NCBI RefSeq assembly: GCF_000002425.4
Contig: NC_037259.1
Coordinates: forward strand, 5,361,481-5,425,480
Direction of reading: 5' to 3'
DNA: 64,000 nt
Origin: Physcomitrium patens
Lineage: Eukaryota > Streptophyta > Bryopsida > Funariales > Funariaceae
Part shown: piece after piece, positions 12,817 through 22,749 of the stretch
How the letters are laid out: each line of letters opens with the position of its first letter
Numbering within the stretch: position 1 is the first letter of the stretch
Program-made: the position numbers and the translations under genes
The notes under the pieces: generated by a model
Told to the model about the DNA's origin: nothing
Databases searched by the model: none
The model's input: the letters and a program-made list of their open reading frames with translations, nothing else

Positions 12817-12920
12817 TGATAGATTCTAGGAAGTTGCTTGAGAAGTTTCCTAATTAGTAGAAGTTGTTGGAGAAGCGTCCTAGTTAGCGGAAGTAGCTCG
12901 AGAAGCTTCCTATTCAGTAG

Positions 12921-12928
12921 TATATATA
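12921..12928 (+). promoter_or_regulatory. TATA box of the L7 5' LTR
   Basis: tatatata, conserved in the 3' LTR (18638-18645) and, as related sequences, in L4 and L5. The predicted RNA start is about 30 bp downstream, at the AGTCTCGACAA 11-mer. Confidence 0.75.
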
Positions 12929-13090
12929 GGAGTCGAGGCTGAAGGGTTCTTCAGTCTCGACAACACATCTCTTGGAGTTCTAGCTCACCTTTCTGGTGTT
13001 GTTCTTGTACTCATCTGTTTAATCTAGTTTTGCCACTTCTTCTTAAACTTCTTCTTAGATTTCAAGTCTCTATTTTGTGTCCGTGACAGT

Positions 13091-13101
13091 TTGTCGAGAC
13101 T
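13091..13101 (+). other. L7 candidate self-priming site
   Basis: TTGTCGAGACT, two bases after the LTR end, is the exact reverse complement of AGTCTCGACAA at 12953-12963, where the transcript should begin. This is the Tf1/sushi-type arrangement, in which the RNA 5' end folds back as primer. A 12-nt match to the plant initiator-tRNA-Met site (TGGTATCAGAGC) follows at 13112-13123, so tRNA priming from an offset site is the alternative. Confidence 0.65.
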
Positions 13102-13111
13102 ACATTTTCAC

Positions 13112-13123
13112 TGGTATCAGAGC
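13112..13123 (+). other. tRNA-iMet-like motif in the L7 leader
   Basis: TGGTATCAGAGC, the usual plant LTR-element primer site, but 23 bases away from the LTR rather than next to it. The core TATCAGAGC is kept at the same place in L4 and L5. Confidence 0.6.
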
Positions 13124-13391
13124 TAGTTCCTTCTTGTTAGAGAGTGGATTACCCCTCTTCTTGAAGGTGTGCTAGTGTTTTAGAGGTTGCGGATTACCCT
13201 CTTCTAAACTGATATCTCTTCTTTCTCAATATTGGAGCCTTATTCTTCTTGGAGAGAGTGGATTACCCCTCATCTTGGAGTCTTAAGGCGTTTTAGAGGT
13301 TGCGGAGTACCCTCCTCTGAACCAATATTGTCCTCTTGTCAAAACTCTTTTTTCTTCTTTTTGAAGGTTAGCCGAAGGTTAAGACGTTAAA

Positions 13392-14393
13392 ATGGCTGTA
13401 AGTTTGGAATCCAAACTAGACGCCATCATAAATGCTCTTGCCTCGTTGTCACATAGGACAACAGAGATCGAAGGAGTCATGGTAGGACTCCATAACAATG
13501 GAGCATCTGGAATAGCGCCATCTAAAGTATATCAGCCTCAAACTTCTGCGCCAGAAGAAGCAGTTCTACCTCCATTTCAACAAGATCGAGTAGTCCTACA
13601 ACGAAAAGAGCCTCGAGTTAGTCTTCCGGATAAGTTTGATGGAACTCGTTCCAAGTTTCGAGGTTTTGTCAACCAAATCAGGTTGATAACAATTTTACAG
13701 CCCGAACGTTATCCGACGGAGGAAGCGCGTGTTGGGCTTGTTGGAACCTTGCTTACAGCACAAGCTCTGTCTTGGTTTACTCCCTTGTTTGAGAAGCGAT
13801 CGCCAATCCTGACCAACTTTGAAACGTTCTTGGAGGCGTTTGCAGAAGCATTTGGCGAGCATGATAAAGTTCGATGGGCTACAACAAAGATCCGATCGCT
13901 ACGACAAGGAACACGCTCTGCATCAGTCTATGCCTCGGATTTCAGACAATTGGCAAGTAACATTAATTGGGGTGAAGAGGCGTTGGTGAGTCAGTTTTAT
14001 TGGGGCTTGAAGGATGATGTGAAGGACTTGCTGTTATCTCTTCCTGATCCTCAAACGCTCAACGAAGCTATTAGCCAAGTTGTAAAGTGTGACAACCGCC
14101 TATTCCAGCGTCGCCAAGACCAACGTCCAAGACACCAAATGACTCGTTACGACATGACTATGTCTGCAAATAGCTTAAACTCACATTCGGAGGCAACAGA
14201 CATGCAAATCGACACTGCGCGTGTCCGATCTCTTACTCCAACAGAGAAGAAACGGCGTATGGAGGAAGGGTTATGTTTGTATTGTGGAGAAGAAGGTCAC
14301 AAGGTTGGAAATTGCCCAAAGAAGCAAAATTGGCACCCTGTCAAGACTAGAAGTGCGATGATTCCGGAAAACGACGATGCCCAGCCACAGTAG
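13392..14393 (+). CDS. L7 gag protein
   Basis: 333 residues. It begins MAVSLESKLDAIINALASLS, a helical N-terminus. The retrotransposon gag domain spans roughly residues 75-240, with EKFDGTRSKF-like text (DKFDGTRSKFRGFVNQIRL). A CCHC zinc knuckle (CLYCGEEGHKVGNC) lies near residues 295-308. It would form the virus-like particle shell and bind element RNA. Pol follows at once in a different frame, and the pol frame is open across the gag end. This start is chosen because the homologous L5 gag starts at the equivalent place. Confidence 0.9.
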   Translation: MAVSLESKLDAIINALASLSHRTTEIEGVMVGLHNNGASGIAPSKVYQPQTSAPEEAVLPPFQQDRVVLQRKEPRVSLPDKFDGTRSKFRGFVNQIRLITILQPERYPTEEARVGLVGTLLTAQALSWFTPLFEKRSPILTNFETFLEAFAEAFGEHDKVRWATTKIRSLRQGTRSASVYASDFRQLASNINWGEEALVSQFYWGLKDDVKDLLLSLPDPQTLNEAISQVVKCDNRLFQRRQDQRPRHQMTRYDMTMSANSLNSHSEATDMQIDTARVRSLTPTEKKRRMEEGLCLYCGEEGHKVGNCPKKQNWHPVKTRSAMIPENDDAQPQ

Positions 14394-14398
14394 GAACC

Positions 14399-17300
14399 GT
14401 GCGGCTGAACAATCTAATATCACGACAACAATCAGGTTCCTCCTTCTCTGTCCAACCTGCCCGTTGTTTTACAATTCCTTTGTTTTTAGGCCCTCAAAAA
14501 CAAAAAACTTTAGCTTTATTGGATTCAGGGGCATCTACTTGTTTTTTAGATGAAGAGTTTGCTAAACGCCACAAGATCCGTTTAGTACAGAAGTCCAAAC
14601 CTGTTCACGTAGAGGTGATAGATGGACGACCCTTATTGTCAGGCAACGTTACCCACGAATCAGAACCTATAGAAGTGGTGTTTAAGGACCATAGTAGTCA
14701 CGTTATTTTTAATATTATTAGAACCCCATCAAGCCCTGTTATCCTTGGTCTTTCTTGGTTAGAAGATCATAATCCGTCCATTGATTGGAGGCTACGAAGG
14801 ATAACATTTCCTGAAAAAAATAATAATAAACCTGTTGGTAGAACCTACATGAAGAAATCCATGTTTATTGGAGCGAGAGCGTTCCTAAGATCGTCCAAGG
14901 AAGGCGCACCATTTGTCATTTATGCAGCTCCAACTAGCGGCGAGAATATCTCAACATCGAATATACCAGAGCAATATAGGGATTTTGAAGACGTGTTTCA
15001 GAAGAAGAACGCCGATATACTGCCGGAACATCGACCATATGATTGCGCCATAGACTTAGAGGAAGGAGCGCAACCACCTTTTGGTCCAATATACAACCTA
15101 TCGCAGACGGAGTTGGCAGAATTGCGGAAGTACATCGATGAGAATCTAGCCAAGAATTTTATTCGACATTCAAAGTCGCCAGCTGGAGCACCAATCCTAT
15201 TCGTGAAGAAAAAAGATGGCTCACTGCGGATGTGCGTGGACTACCGAGGACTCAACAAGGTGACCAAGAAAAATCGCTATCCCTTACCTTTGATCTCCGG
15301 CCTCTTAGATCAACTTGGACGTGCAAGAATTTTTATAAAGATTGATTTAAGAGGAGCCTACAACCTTGTGCGAATCAAAGAAGGAGATGAATGGAAGACA
15401 GCCTTTCGTACAAGGTATGGCCATTTTGAGTACAATGTCATGCCTTTTCGTCTTACCAATGCTCCAGCGGTCTTTCAACATATGATGAACGACATCTTTC
15501 GGGAGTACCTCGATGACTTTGTTGTCATCTATCTGGATGATATTTTGATATTTTCCAAGAATGAAGAAGAACATGAGAAGCACGTTTGTTTGGTTCTTGA
15601 AAAACTACGCGAACGAGGACTCTACGCCAAGTTGGAGAAGTGTCAATTTCACCAGAATGAGATGGAATTTTTGGGCTTCATTGCGACTACAGAGGGCTTG
15701 AAGATGGATCCAAAAAAGGTAGAAGCAATTATATCTTGGGAAGTTCCGAAGACGATTAGAGATGTTCAGTGTTTTCTTGGATTTGCTAACTTCTATCGGA
15801 TCTTCATCAAGAATTATTCTCAAGTTGCTGCACCACTCACGCGTCTAACAAGCAAAGACAAGCTCGAATGGAGATCACAAGCAGCAAAAGCATTTCAAGA
15901 TCTCAAGACGGCATTCACTACGGCTCCAATCTTGGTACACCCTGACTTTACAAAGGCTTTCTATTTAGAGACCGATGCTTCAGATTTTGCTTTGGGAGCT
16001 GTGCTTTCACAGATGGGCATAGACAAGAAGCTTCACCCAGTTGCGTTCTATTCACGAAAGTTCTCTGCTGCTGAGATCAACTACGAGATCCACGACAAAG
16101 AGCTGCTTGCTATAGTGGATGCCTTCCAAGAGTGGCGTCACTTCCTCGAAGGAGCTGCACATCCAGTGACTGTTTATACGGACCATAAGAATTTGGAGTA
16201 CTTCATGACAGCTCGAATTTTGAATCGTCGTCAAGCTCGATGGAATATGTCTCTATCACGATTTGACTTTATTATCACCTACCGCCCTGGAAAACAACAA
16301 GGATTATCTGAGGCATTATCGAGGAGATCGTATCTTGCGCCAAAGGCTGGAGAAGAAGCGTTTGATCAACAATGTACAACATTGTTGAAACCAGAAAAAT
16401 TCAGGATTTTTGCTACTGTTGCAACTATCGATGACGGCTTCCTCAGCGAGGTACGTACTGCGACCATTGAGGATTCTATAGCTCTTGACATCAAACAACG
16501 TGTCGATAATGACAAGTTTAAGGTGGAAGGAGATCTTCTGTATTTTGAGGAGCGGTTGTATATCCCAAAAGGACCAACTCGACTCCGAGTACTTCAATCT
16601 CGGCACGACTTTCCAGCTGCGGGACATTTTGGATTCAACAAGACTTTGGAGCTTATTTCACGAGATTTTTGGTGGCCCCAAATGTGGAAGGATGTGAAAG
16701 AATTTGTCCTTTCTTGTGATGTTTGTTCAAGATCCAAGATCCCTCGACATCGTCCATATGGACTTCTCCAGCCATTGCCTATTCCGCACCGACCATGGTC
16801 TTCAGTTTCTATGGACTTCATTACGGACCTACCGCCATCGAATTCATTTGACAGCATCTTTGTTGTGGTGGATCGATTTACAAAGATGGCGCATTTCGTG
16901 CCTTGCAAGAAAACATCGTCAAGTGAAGACACCGCAAGACTCTTTCTTGATAACATATATCGTTATCATGGCCTACCAGATGATATCGTGTCGGATCGAG
17001 GTACTCAGTTTGTATCCAAGTTTTGGAGGTCCCTCTTTGAGATATTGAAGGTGGATATTAAGCTCTCTTCGGCTTTTCATCCTCAAACTGATGGTCAAAC
17101 GGAGCGGGTGAATCAAGTTTTGGAGCAATATTTAGGATGCACCATCAACTATCAACAAGATGATTGGACTGCATATCTACCACTTGCTGAGTTCGCATAC
17201 AACAACACTCTTCATGCGTCAACTCAACAAACACCATTCTTCTCCAACTACGGATACCACCCCAAGCTCGATTTATTGAGTTCTTCAGTAAATAACAACC

Positions 17301-17869
17301 CAACAGCTGAAGGATTTGTGAAGCAACTATCGGAGCTTCAAGCGATGTTGAAGCTTCAATTGCAATCTGCCCAAGAGAGTTACAAGGCATCTGCAGATAA
17401 ATATCGAAATGAGGTGCCTACTTTTAAAGTTGGAAGTAAAGTATGGCTTCTTCGACGGAATATCAAGACCAAGCGGCCATGTGACAAATTGGACTATCGG
17501 AGATTAGGACCATTTGTTATCGAGAAGCAGATCAATCCGGTGGCATATCGTCTGGAGTTACCAGCTACTATGAAGGTACATCCAGTCTTTCACGTGTCTT
17601 TGTTGGAACCTTATCGAGAGTCAGCTTTTCCCCAAAGAGTACAAAGTCCGCCACCAAGTATCGAAATTGAAAACCATGAGGAATACGAGGTGGAAAAGGT
17701 ACTAGATTCACGGCGTAATAGAAGAAAATTGGAGTATTTAGTGCATTGGAGTGGATACGACATCAATGAACGAACGTGGGAGCGTGCCGAAAATCTTGCC
17801 AATGCGCCAAAAAAGGTACAAGAATTTCATCAACGATATCCTCATAAACCTAAGCCGATTCAACGATAG
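14399..17869 (+). CDS. L7 pol polyprotein with chromodomain
   Basis: About 1,156 residues. In order: retropepsin (LLDSGASTCFLDEEF, near residue 45); reverse transcriptase with the catalytic YLDD (VIYLDDILIFSK, near 375); RNase H (LETDASDFALGAVLSQ, near 522); integrase zinc finger (RHDFPAAGHFGFNK ... CDVCSRSK, near 733-780); integrase core ([41 protein letters not shown]); and a C-terminal chromodomain (KLEYLVHWSGYDINERTWER, near 1105-1130). Chromodomains of this class are thought to steer integration to methylated-histone chromatin. The given start is the first GTG of the open frame; a real initiation codon is not implied, as pol is normally made from gag by recoding. Confidence 0.93.
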   Translation: MRLNNLISRQQSGSSFSVQPARCFTIPLFLGPQKQKTLALLDSGASTCFLDEEFAKRHKIRLVQKSKPVHVEVIDGRPLLSGNVTHESEPIEVVFKDHSSHVIFNIIRTPSSPVILGLSWLEDHNPSIDWRLRRITFPEKNNNKPVGRTYMKKSMFIGARAFLRSSKEGAPFVIYAAPTSGENISTSNIPEQYRDFEDVFQKKNADILPEHRPYDCAIDLEEGAQPPFGPIYNLSQTELAELRKYIDENLAKNFIRHSKSPAGAPILFVKKKDGSLRMCVDYRGLNKVTKKNRYPLPLISGLLDQLGRARIFIKIDLRGAYNLVRIKEGDEWKTAFRTRYGHFEYNVMPFRLTNAPAVFQHMMNDIFREYLDDFVVIYLDDILIFSKNEEEHEKHVCLVLEKLRERGLYAKLEKCQFHQNEMEFLGFIATTEGLKMDPKKVEAIISWEVPKTIRDVQCFLGFANFYRIFIKNYSQVAAPLTRLTSKDKLEWRSQAAKAFQDLKTAFTTAPILVHPDFTKAFYLETDASDFALGAVLSQMGIDKKLHPVAFYSRKFSAAEINYEIHDKELLAIVDAFQEWRHFLEGAAHPVTVYTDHKNLEYFMTARILNRRQARWNMSLSRFDFIITYRPGKQQGLSEALSRRSYLAPKAGEEAFDQQCTTLLKPEKFRIFATVATIDDGFLSEVRTATIEDSIALDIKQRVDNDKFKVEGDLLYFEERLYIPKGPTRLRVLQSRHDFPAAGHFGFNKTLELISRDFWWPQMWKDVKEFVLSCDVCSRSKIPRHRPYGLLQPLPIPHRPWSSVSMDFITDLPPSNSFDSIFVVVDRFTKMAHFVPCKKTSSSEDTARLFLDNIYRYHGLPDDIVSDRGTQFVSKFWRSLFEILKVDIKLSSAFHPQTDGQTERVNQVLEQYLGCTINYQQDDWTAYLPLAEFAYNNTLHASTQQTPFFSNYGYHPKLDLLSSSVNNNPTAEGFVKQLSELQAMLKLQLQSAQESYKASADKYRNEVPTFKVGSKVWLLRRNIKTKRPCDKLDYRRLGPFVIEKQINPVAYRLELPATMKVHPVFHVSLLEPYRESAFPQRVQSPPPSIEIENHEEYEVEKVLDSRRNRRKLEYLVHWSGYDINERTWERAENLANAPKKVQEFHQRYPHKPKPIQR

Positions 17870-17995
17870 CTTCTTGCTGAAGCTTGCTCATCAAGTAGCA
17901 TAAAAAGGGAGGAGGGCACTTCCAAAACCCATAGTTCGATAGTGTAGAACTTTGTTAGCAACTATAGTTTGCTCTCATCATTTTAGCCTTTAGAC

Positions 17996-18343
17996 ATGGA
18001 TAGTCAAGATACTACACTTGTTATGTCATCTCAAGCGACTAGCTCACAAAGACGACCGCGAGATGAAGAACCGCCTACACCACGACGACGTCGGAAGATA
18101 CCGAGCAACAGATCGCTAGTAATTGTATTTGAGGTCGAGCCTGCCTACGACGGTCAGCCAGAAGGTGTGTTTGGAGGACAGTTTCACAATGAAGACACAG
18201 AAGTCCACGCTTGGTCAGAGGTTGAAGGTGTTGGTCACTACCGTTGGCTCCAAGGGCCGATGAATCATTTGCCTCGCGAACAACAATTGGAATTCATAGC
18301 GGATGTGATGCGACAGATTTTCATTTTCTTGCGTTGGTATTGA
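17996..18343 (+). CDS. L7 ORF3, conserved accessory protein of unknown function
   Basis: 115 residues, starting MDSQDTTLVMSSQATSSQRR, lying 126 bp after pol and ending 50 bp before the 3' LTR. The N-terminal third is basic and disordered (RRPRDEEPPTPRRRRK). The rest is a compact domain: NRSLVIVFEVEPAYDGQP, then GHYRWLQGPMNHLPREQQ, then a final helix-like IADVMRQIFIFLRWY. Homologues sit in the same place in L4 (7195-7548), L5 (31472 on) and, decayed, L1 (about 37750 on). It has no signal peptide or membrane segment, so it is not envelope-like. I do not recognise the family. Confidence 0.75.
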   Translation: MDSQDTTLVMSSQATSSQRRPRDEEPPTPRRRRKIPSNRSLVIVFEVEPAYDGQPEGVFGGQFHNEDTEVHAWSEVEGVGHYRWLQGPMNHLPREQQLEFIADVMRQIFIFLRWY

Positions 18344-18393
18344 CTGATAACAACATTGCTTCTCGGAGACCTCGAAGCTAGAAGAGGAGGTGA

Positions 18394-18805
18394 TGTCATG
18401 GACATACATTGGAAGATTCTTCGAATATTCTTCTAGAATATTCTCTAAAGATTCTCTAAAGATTCCTTTAGAAGGTTCTAGAAGATTCTTAGAATATTCC
18501 CTAAAGATTCTTTTAGAAGGTTCTAGAATATTCTGATAGATTCTAGGAAGTTGCTCGAGAAGTTTCCTAATTAGTAGAAGTTGTTGGAGAAGCGTCCTAG
18601 TTAGCGGAAGTAGCTCGAGAAGCTTCCTATTCAGTAGTATATATAGGAGTCGAGGCTGAAGGGTTCTTCACTCTCGACAACACATCTCTTGGAGTTCTAG
18701 CTCACCTTTCTGGTGTTATTCTTGTACTCATCTGTTTAATCTAGTTTTGCCACTTCTTCTTAAACTTCTTCTTAGATTTCAAGTCTCTATTTTGTGTCCG
18801 TGACA
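18394..18805 (+). repeat. 3' LTR of L7
   Basis: 412 bp. Preceded by the purine tract agaagaggaggtga. TATA box at 18638-18645. Heat-shock-type arrays at 18431-18443, 18471-18488 and 18516-18533. Confidence 0.95.
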
Positions 18806-18810
18806 TCAGA

Positions 18811-19211
18811 CTACATTGGGTTGCCCAACCAATGCAGGTCTCACATTAGGTAAGATGCCCGTAGTAACCAGGATGTTCCCGTAATTAGACTGCATTGGAT
18901 TGCGTGACCAATGCAGGTCTCATATTACATAAGAGGACCCGGATTGGATTCTTGAAATTGGATCCAATTGGCTCTTCGAACCAAGCTCACCCGTCGTGTG
19001 AATTGGTCATTTCTCTTCCTGCTGACTCCCGTTATTGGAATCGAATGGAGCATTTCAGTATGCCCCGGCTGACTATAATGGGGTGACTGAACCTGACCAC
19101 TCAGTATTTACACTGGAGTTGGTCGTTGCTCCCAATATTCGAGGTAACTGAACATTAATAAAAGTCCCTTTTCTTTATATTTTCACAAAATACTCGTGTT
19201 ACAACACGACA
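18811..19211 (-). repeat. 3' LTR of L6, smaller piece
   Basis: Continues the 79-bp repeats after L7 and ends gttacaacacgaca at 19211, giving a TG...CA LTR of about 1,688 bp in all. The minus-strand sequence entering it (ggcggtgga) is the likely polypurine tract. Confidence 0.75.
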
Positions 19212-19402
19212 TCCACCGCCACTGAACCTATGCATCCTCCGGTATGCACCAATTTACCCAATTGCTGTTTGATTCAAAATATATCCTCTACGTCTTTGTC
19301 ATGTTCCTCTTCATCACCTTCATTATCCAAATCACTTTCATCTTCTTGCTGCGGAATCTCTATACCTTCATTAAGGTCTTCCATATTCATCTCCGCGTCT
19401 CT

Positions 19403-22400
19403 TCATTTAAATATTTTTACTCGCTTCCCTGCAATTGGTATTTTCAATTTCGTACCATCTAACTCCCGTAATGAGTAAGTCACATTATCATGAACAGTTG
19501 TTACTACATATGGTCTAAACCAACGTTTTAAAAATTTTTGCAAAGTACTATGTTGATTATCCAGACTATTATCATAAACAAGTACCCAGTCACCTTCCTC
19601 GATTACTTTAGGTCTCAATCGATGTTGCTTATCGAATCGCGCCTTGTTTTGTAACCTTGCTCTTTTTAACCTTTTCAATGCTATCTGGACATCTTCCGAT
19701 CTTTGCTCCAATTGTCGAATTCTAATAGCCAGAAGTTCTTCTCTTGTCAATCCATCTTCCCATGGTAGCATACTCCAAGTAAGTACCTTTTCTTCAATCG
19801 GCATAATTGATTTTTCACCTGTCATAAGTTCTACTAGCATATATCATGTCACCGAACTATGTGTTGTTCGATCAGCCCATAATGCAAATGACAAAAGCCG
19901 TGGCCACTCTTTAACTTTCCCATTACAAGCTTTAACTAATGCTTTCACAATTGGTGGGTGACCGCGTTTGCTTTTTACATTCCCTTTCGGATTATAAGCA
20001 GTAGTCAGTGATAGTTTAATTCCACATCTTTCAAAGAACTTACGAGCTTCTTGTGCATTTAATTCTCCATGTTCTGCAGTGATTTTTCCTACGCATCCGT
20101 AGCGGCAAATGACATCTTCAAGCAAAAATCTACAAATCCCCTCTGTAGATTTTGTCCTCATTGATCTTCCTTCTACTTGATTTGATAAATCTTCATGAGC
20201 TAAAATCAAATATCTCATCTGCCATAACCCAACCGGCATACTGACCAAATCAACAACCCATTTAAAATAAATAGCCAGAGAATATGTAGGATGAAGGCCA
20301 TCTCGATGTCGGATATTAGAATACGATTGACAGATTTCACATGACTCTACAAATGAGAGCACATCTCGATACATATTTTTCCACCAATATCGTTCCTTGA
20401 GTTTAGCAAAAGTAGCCCAGATTCCTCTATGCCCTGCCCATAAACTATCATGAAACTCCTTTAATAATTTTAGTCTTTCTTCTTTTTTGCCTATCACTCA
20501 TTGTGGCATCCCAATTCCTTTCTTCGGTCTCTTCCATAAGAATCCATCTTGAAATAAAAATCCATATGCTTTTTTTCATATTTGTTTGAATTTTTCTGTA
20601 GACCAATTCCTCTGCTTAGTCAAGGTATTCAAGTAATGACCAATATCCAATAATTCTCCTTCATAAGATTCTTCAAGAAATAGCTTGTCTTCTCTGTTGA
20701 GATTTGATATTGAATAGAATTTCAATCCGACGTCATCAATGTCTTCTACCATTTCGTCCTCCCTCTCGTATCTTGCTCGAGATAGCATGTCTGCTACTAA
20801 ATTATCCTTCCCAGTAATATGCTTAAATTCTTGATTTAGTGACTTAATATAAGCAATCCATCTCAACATTGCAATATCTGGCGTTGAACAATTAATAATC
20901 ATTCCAAGCAATGGCAAGCAACCTGTTTCAATTACTACTACTGCCACAATCAAATAATCCTTTTCAGCTTTCATAGTCGAAACGACTCTTCAAAGTTCTC
21001 TTTTGACTTGCGAATATGCACGCTGACGAATACTTAAAACTTTAGCCTCAAACCGAACTGCAAATCTATTTCCACTGGAATCATCTTAACCCACAGTCCA
21101 CCCAATGGCAATTGGACTAGCGTCCACAGTAAGAATCACTGGTCTATTGCACTTATAATCAACCTTCCTCAATATTGGAGGTGACATCAATAATTTCTTC
21201 AATCTTTGCATTGCCTGAATATGCCTTTCTTCCCATTTAAATTGGTAACCCTTGCGTAACAGTTCATATAATGGATCCGCTATGTAAGCAAAATGAGGGA
21301 TCCAGATTCGATAAAATATACATGCACCCAAAAACCTGCGAACCTCTGTTAAAGAATCACAATCCTCTTTCATCCTTCCAATTGCATCAACTTTAGTCGG
21401 ATCTGGTTTTCTTCCATAAGATCCACATAAATGTCCAACAATTACAACCTCTCGTACTCCAAATACGGACTTCATATCCGATAATGTAAGATGAACTTCT
21501 CCAAGCCGAGTTAAAATCTTTTCACAATCTTGTATATGATCAACAACATATTTGTGACACCCCCTCGTATCTAAAGTTTCATCCTTCTCTCCTTCTCTGC
21601 ACCCTTTTATAGGAACATCATCCAGAAAAGGCATAGTTTTTTCCGAAATAAAATCTCACAATACCTTATTCATCCCATTCATCATATGCGCAACTGAGTT
21701 GGTCGCGCCTTGAGGAAGAGTGCACATTCTAACCAATCCAAGTGGTGTCCTCATTGTTGTCATATCTCTACTTCCTTCGTCAAGTTGAAATTGATCATAA
21801 CCTGAATACAAGTTACCTATTGAATAGATCGCCCTTCCAGCAAACGCCTCAGCAAATTCATCCACAATAGGTCCAATTCCTGCATTTCTGACAGTCACTA
21901 CATTCACCGGTTGCATATCTTGAATAAACCATAGTGACCCATTCTTCTTAGGTACCGTAAACCATTGACTAGAATACGGCGCAAATGAAGGTTTTAATAT
22001 TTTCATCTTTATCTTTTCTTTTAATAGTTCAACCAATTTAGGTAAATGTACCCTCGGTACTGGAATCGATCTTAGATTCCAAGGTACATGTGGTACAGTG
22101 AAGATAACCATAGGTGTTATAATATTTGGATCCACACACCCAATTTCATGAGATTCGAAGGCAAACGATCTACCTTATTTAGCCAACATCTTTTTGAAGC
22201 AAGTAATTTCCTCTGGCAATAAAGAACCATCAGAATCAATCTTCAATTCTTCAAAAGTCACTCTAGTAAACTGGTGTCCAATACTCATTGGATCTCTTAA
22301 ACTTGCTTCTTTTGATGCTTCTCCCATTTGTTCTTTAGAATCTTCTGGTAATGGTCCGGCAATAGGCTTTACCTTCTTATCTGCCATTTTATATCTCATC

Positions 22401-22513
22401 TCTACAGTGACTTCTGGTGCTTGAAAAGATTCAAGGATGGTATAAACCTCTCTTGAATGAATCTCAACAATCTTATCATTATCTCCTAACCCAATAGATG
22501 TAATCAATTCCAA
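19403..22513 (-). pseudogene. L6 RT, RNase H and integrase fossil
   Basis: RT pieces include VPKKNGSLWFIQDMQPVNVV (near 21930) and RRFLGACIFYRIWIPHFAYI (near 21340). RNase H is near 21150-20580. The integrase zinc region is CEICQSYSNIRHRDG (near 20330), and the core has DLVSMPVGLWQMRYLILAHE (near 20250) and YNPKGN. The C-terminus carries a GPY-like stretch (DELDGTKLKIPIAGKRVK type) and no chromodomain that I can see. Several breaks. Confidence 0.8.
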
Positions 22514-22749
22514 TGAATCTTCCAGTCCATTTTCTTCATAAACACCTAAAATCCTCTCTTCATCTTACAATGTACCTAACTTGCATAATTGTCCTTCAAT
22601 ATCATATAATCTTTTTCTTTCTTTTCTTTTAAAATCATCAACTTTCTTATACATAATATTTCCATTCTCCAATATACCAATAAAACTCGCATCAAAGGCA
22701 CCTTCATCTCGCGAGAGTACCTCCATCTTTATACCTCCATAATCTCGCT

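Larger units (their letters stand above)
12656..13088 (+). repeat. 5' LTR of L7
   Basis: 433 bp, TGTCATGG...CCGTGACA. It carries three heat-shock-element arrays, a TATA box (12921-12928) and the 11-mer AGTCTCGACAA (12953-12963). It is 21 bp longer than the 3' copy because one 'gaaggttctagaatattctta' type unit is repeated. Confidence 0.95.
12656..18805 (+). mobile_element. L7: intact-looking Ty3/gypsy chromovirus (family beta)
   Basis: The innermost and youngest element. LTRs 12656-13088 and 18394-18805 are flanked by perfect 5-bp duplications tcaga (12651-12655 and 18806-18810). Gag, pol with chromodomain, and a third ORF are all open. I count by eye about five substitutions plus one 21-bp unit difference between the LTRs, about 1.2% divergence, so insertion was recent. 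It resembles the Tcn1-type chromoviruses described from mosses and fungi; family assignment is by protein architecture. It looks whole. Confidence 0.95.

Noticed and set aside
15347-17802. Minus-strand open frames within L7 pol
   Set aside because: Antisense of an intact pol gene; no independent signal.
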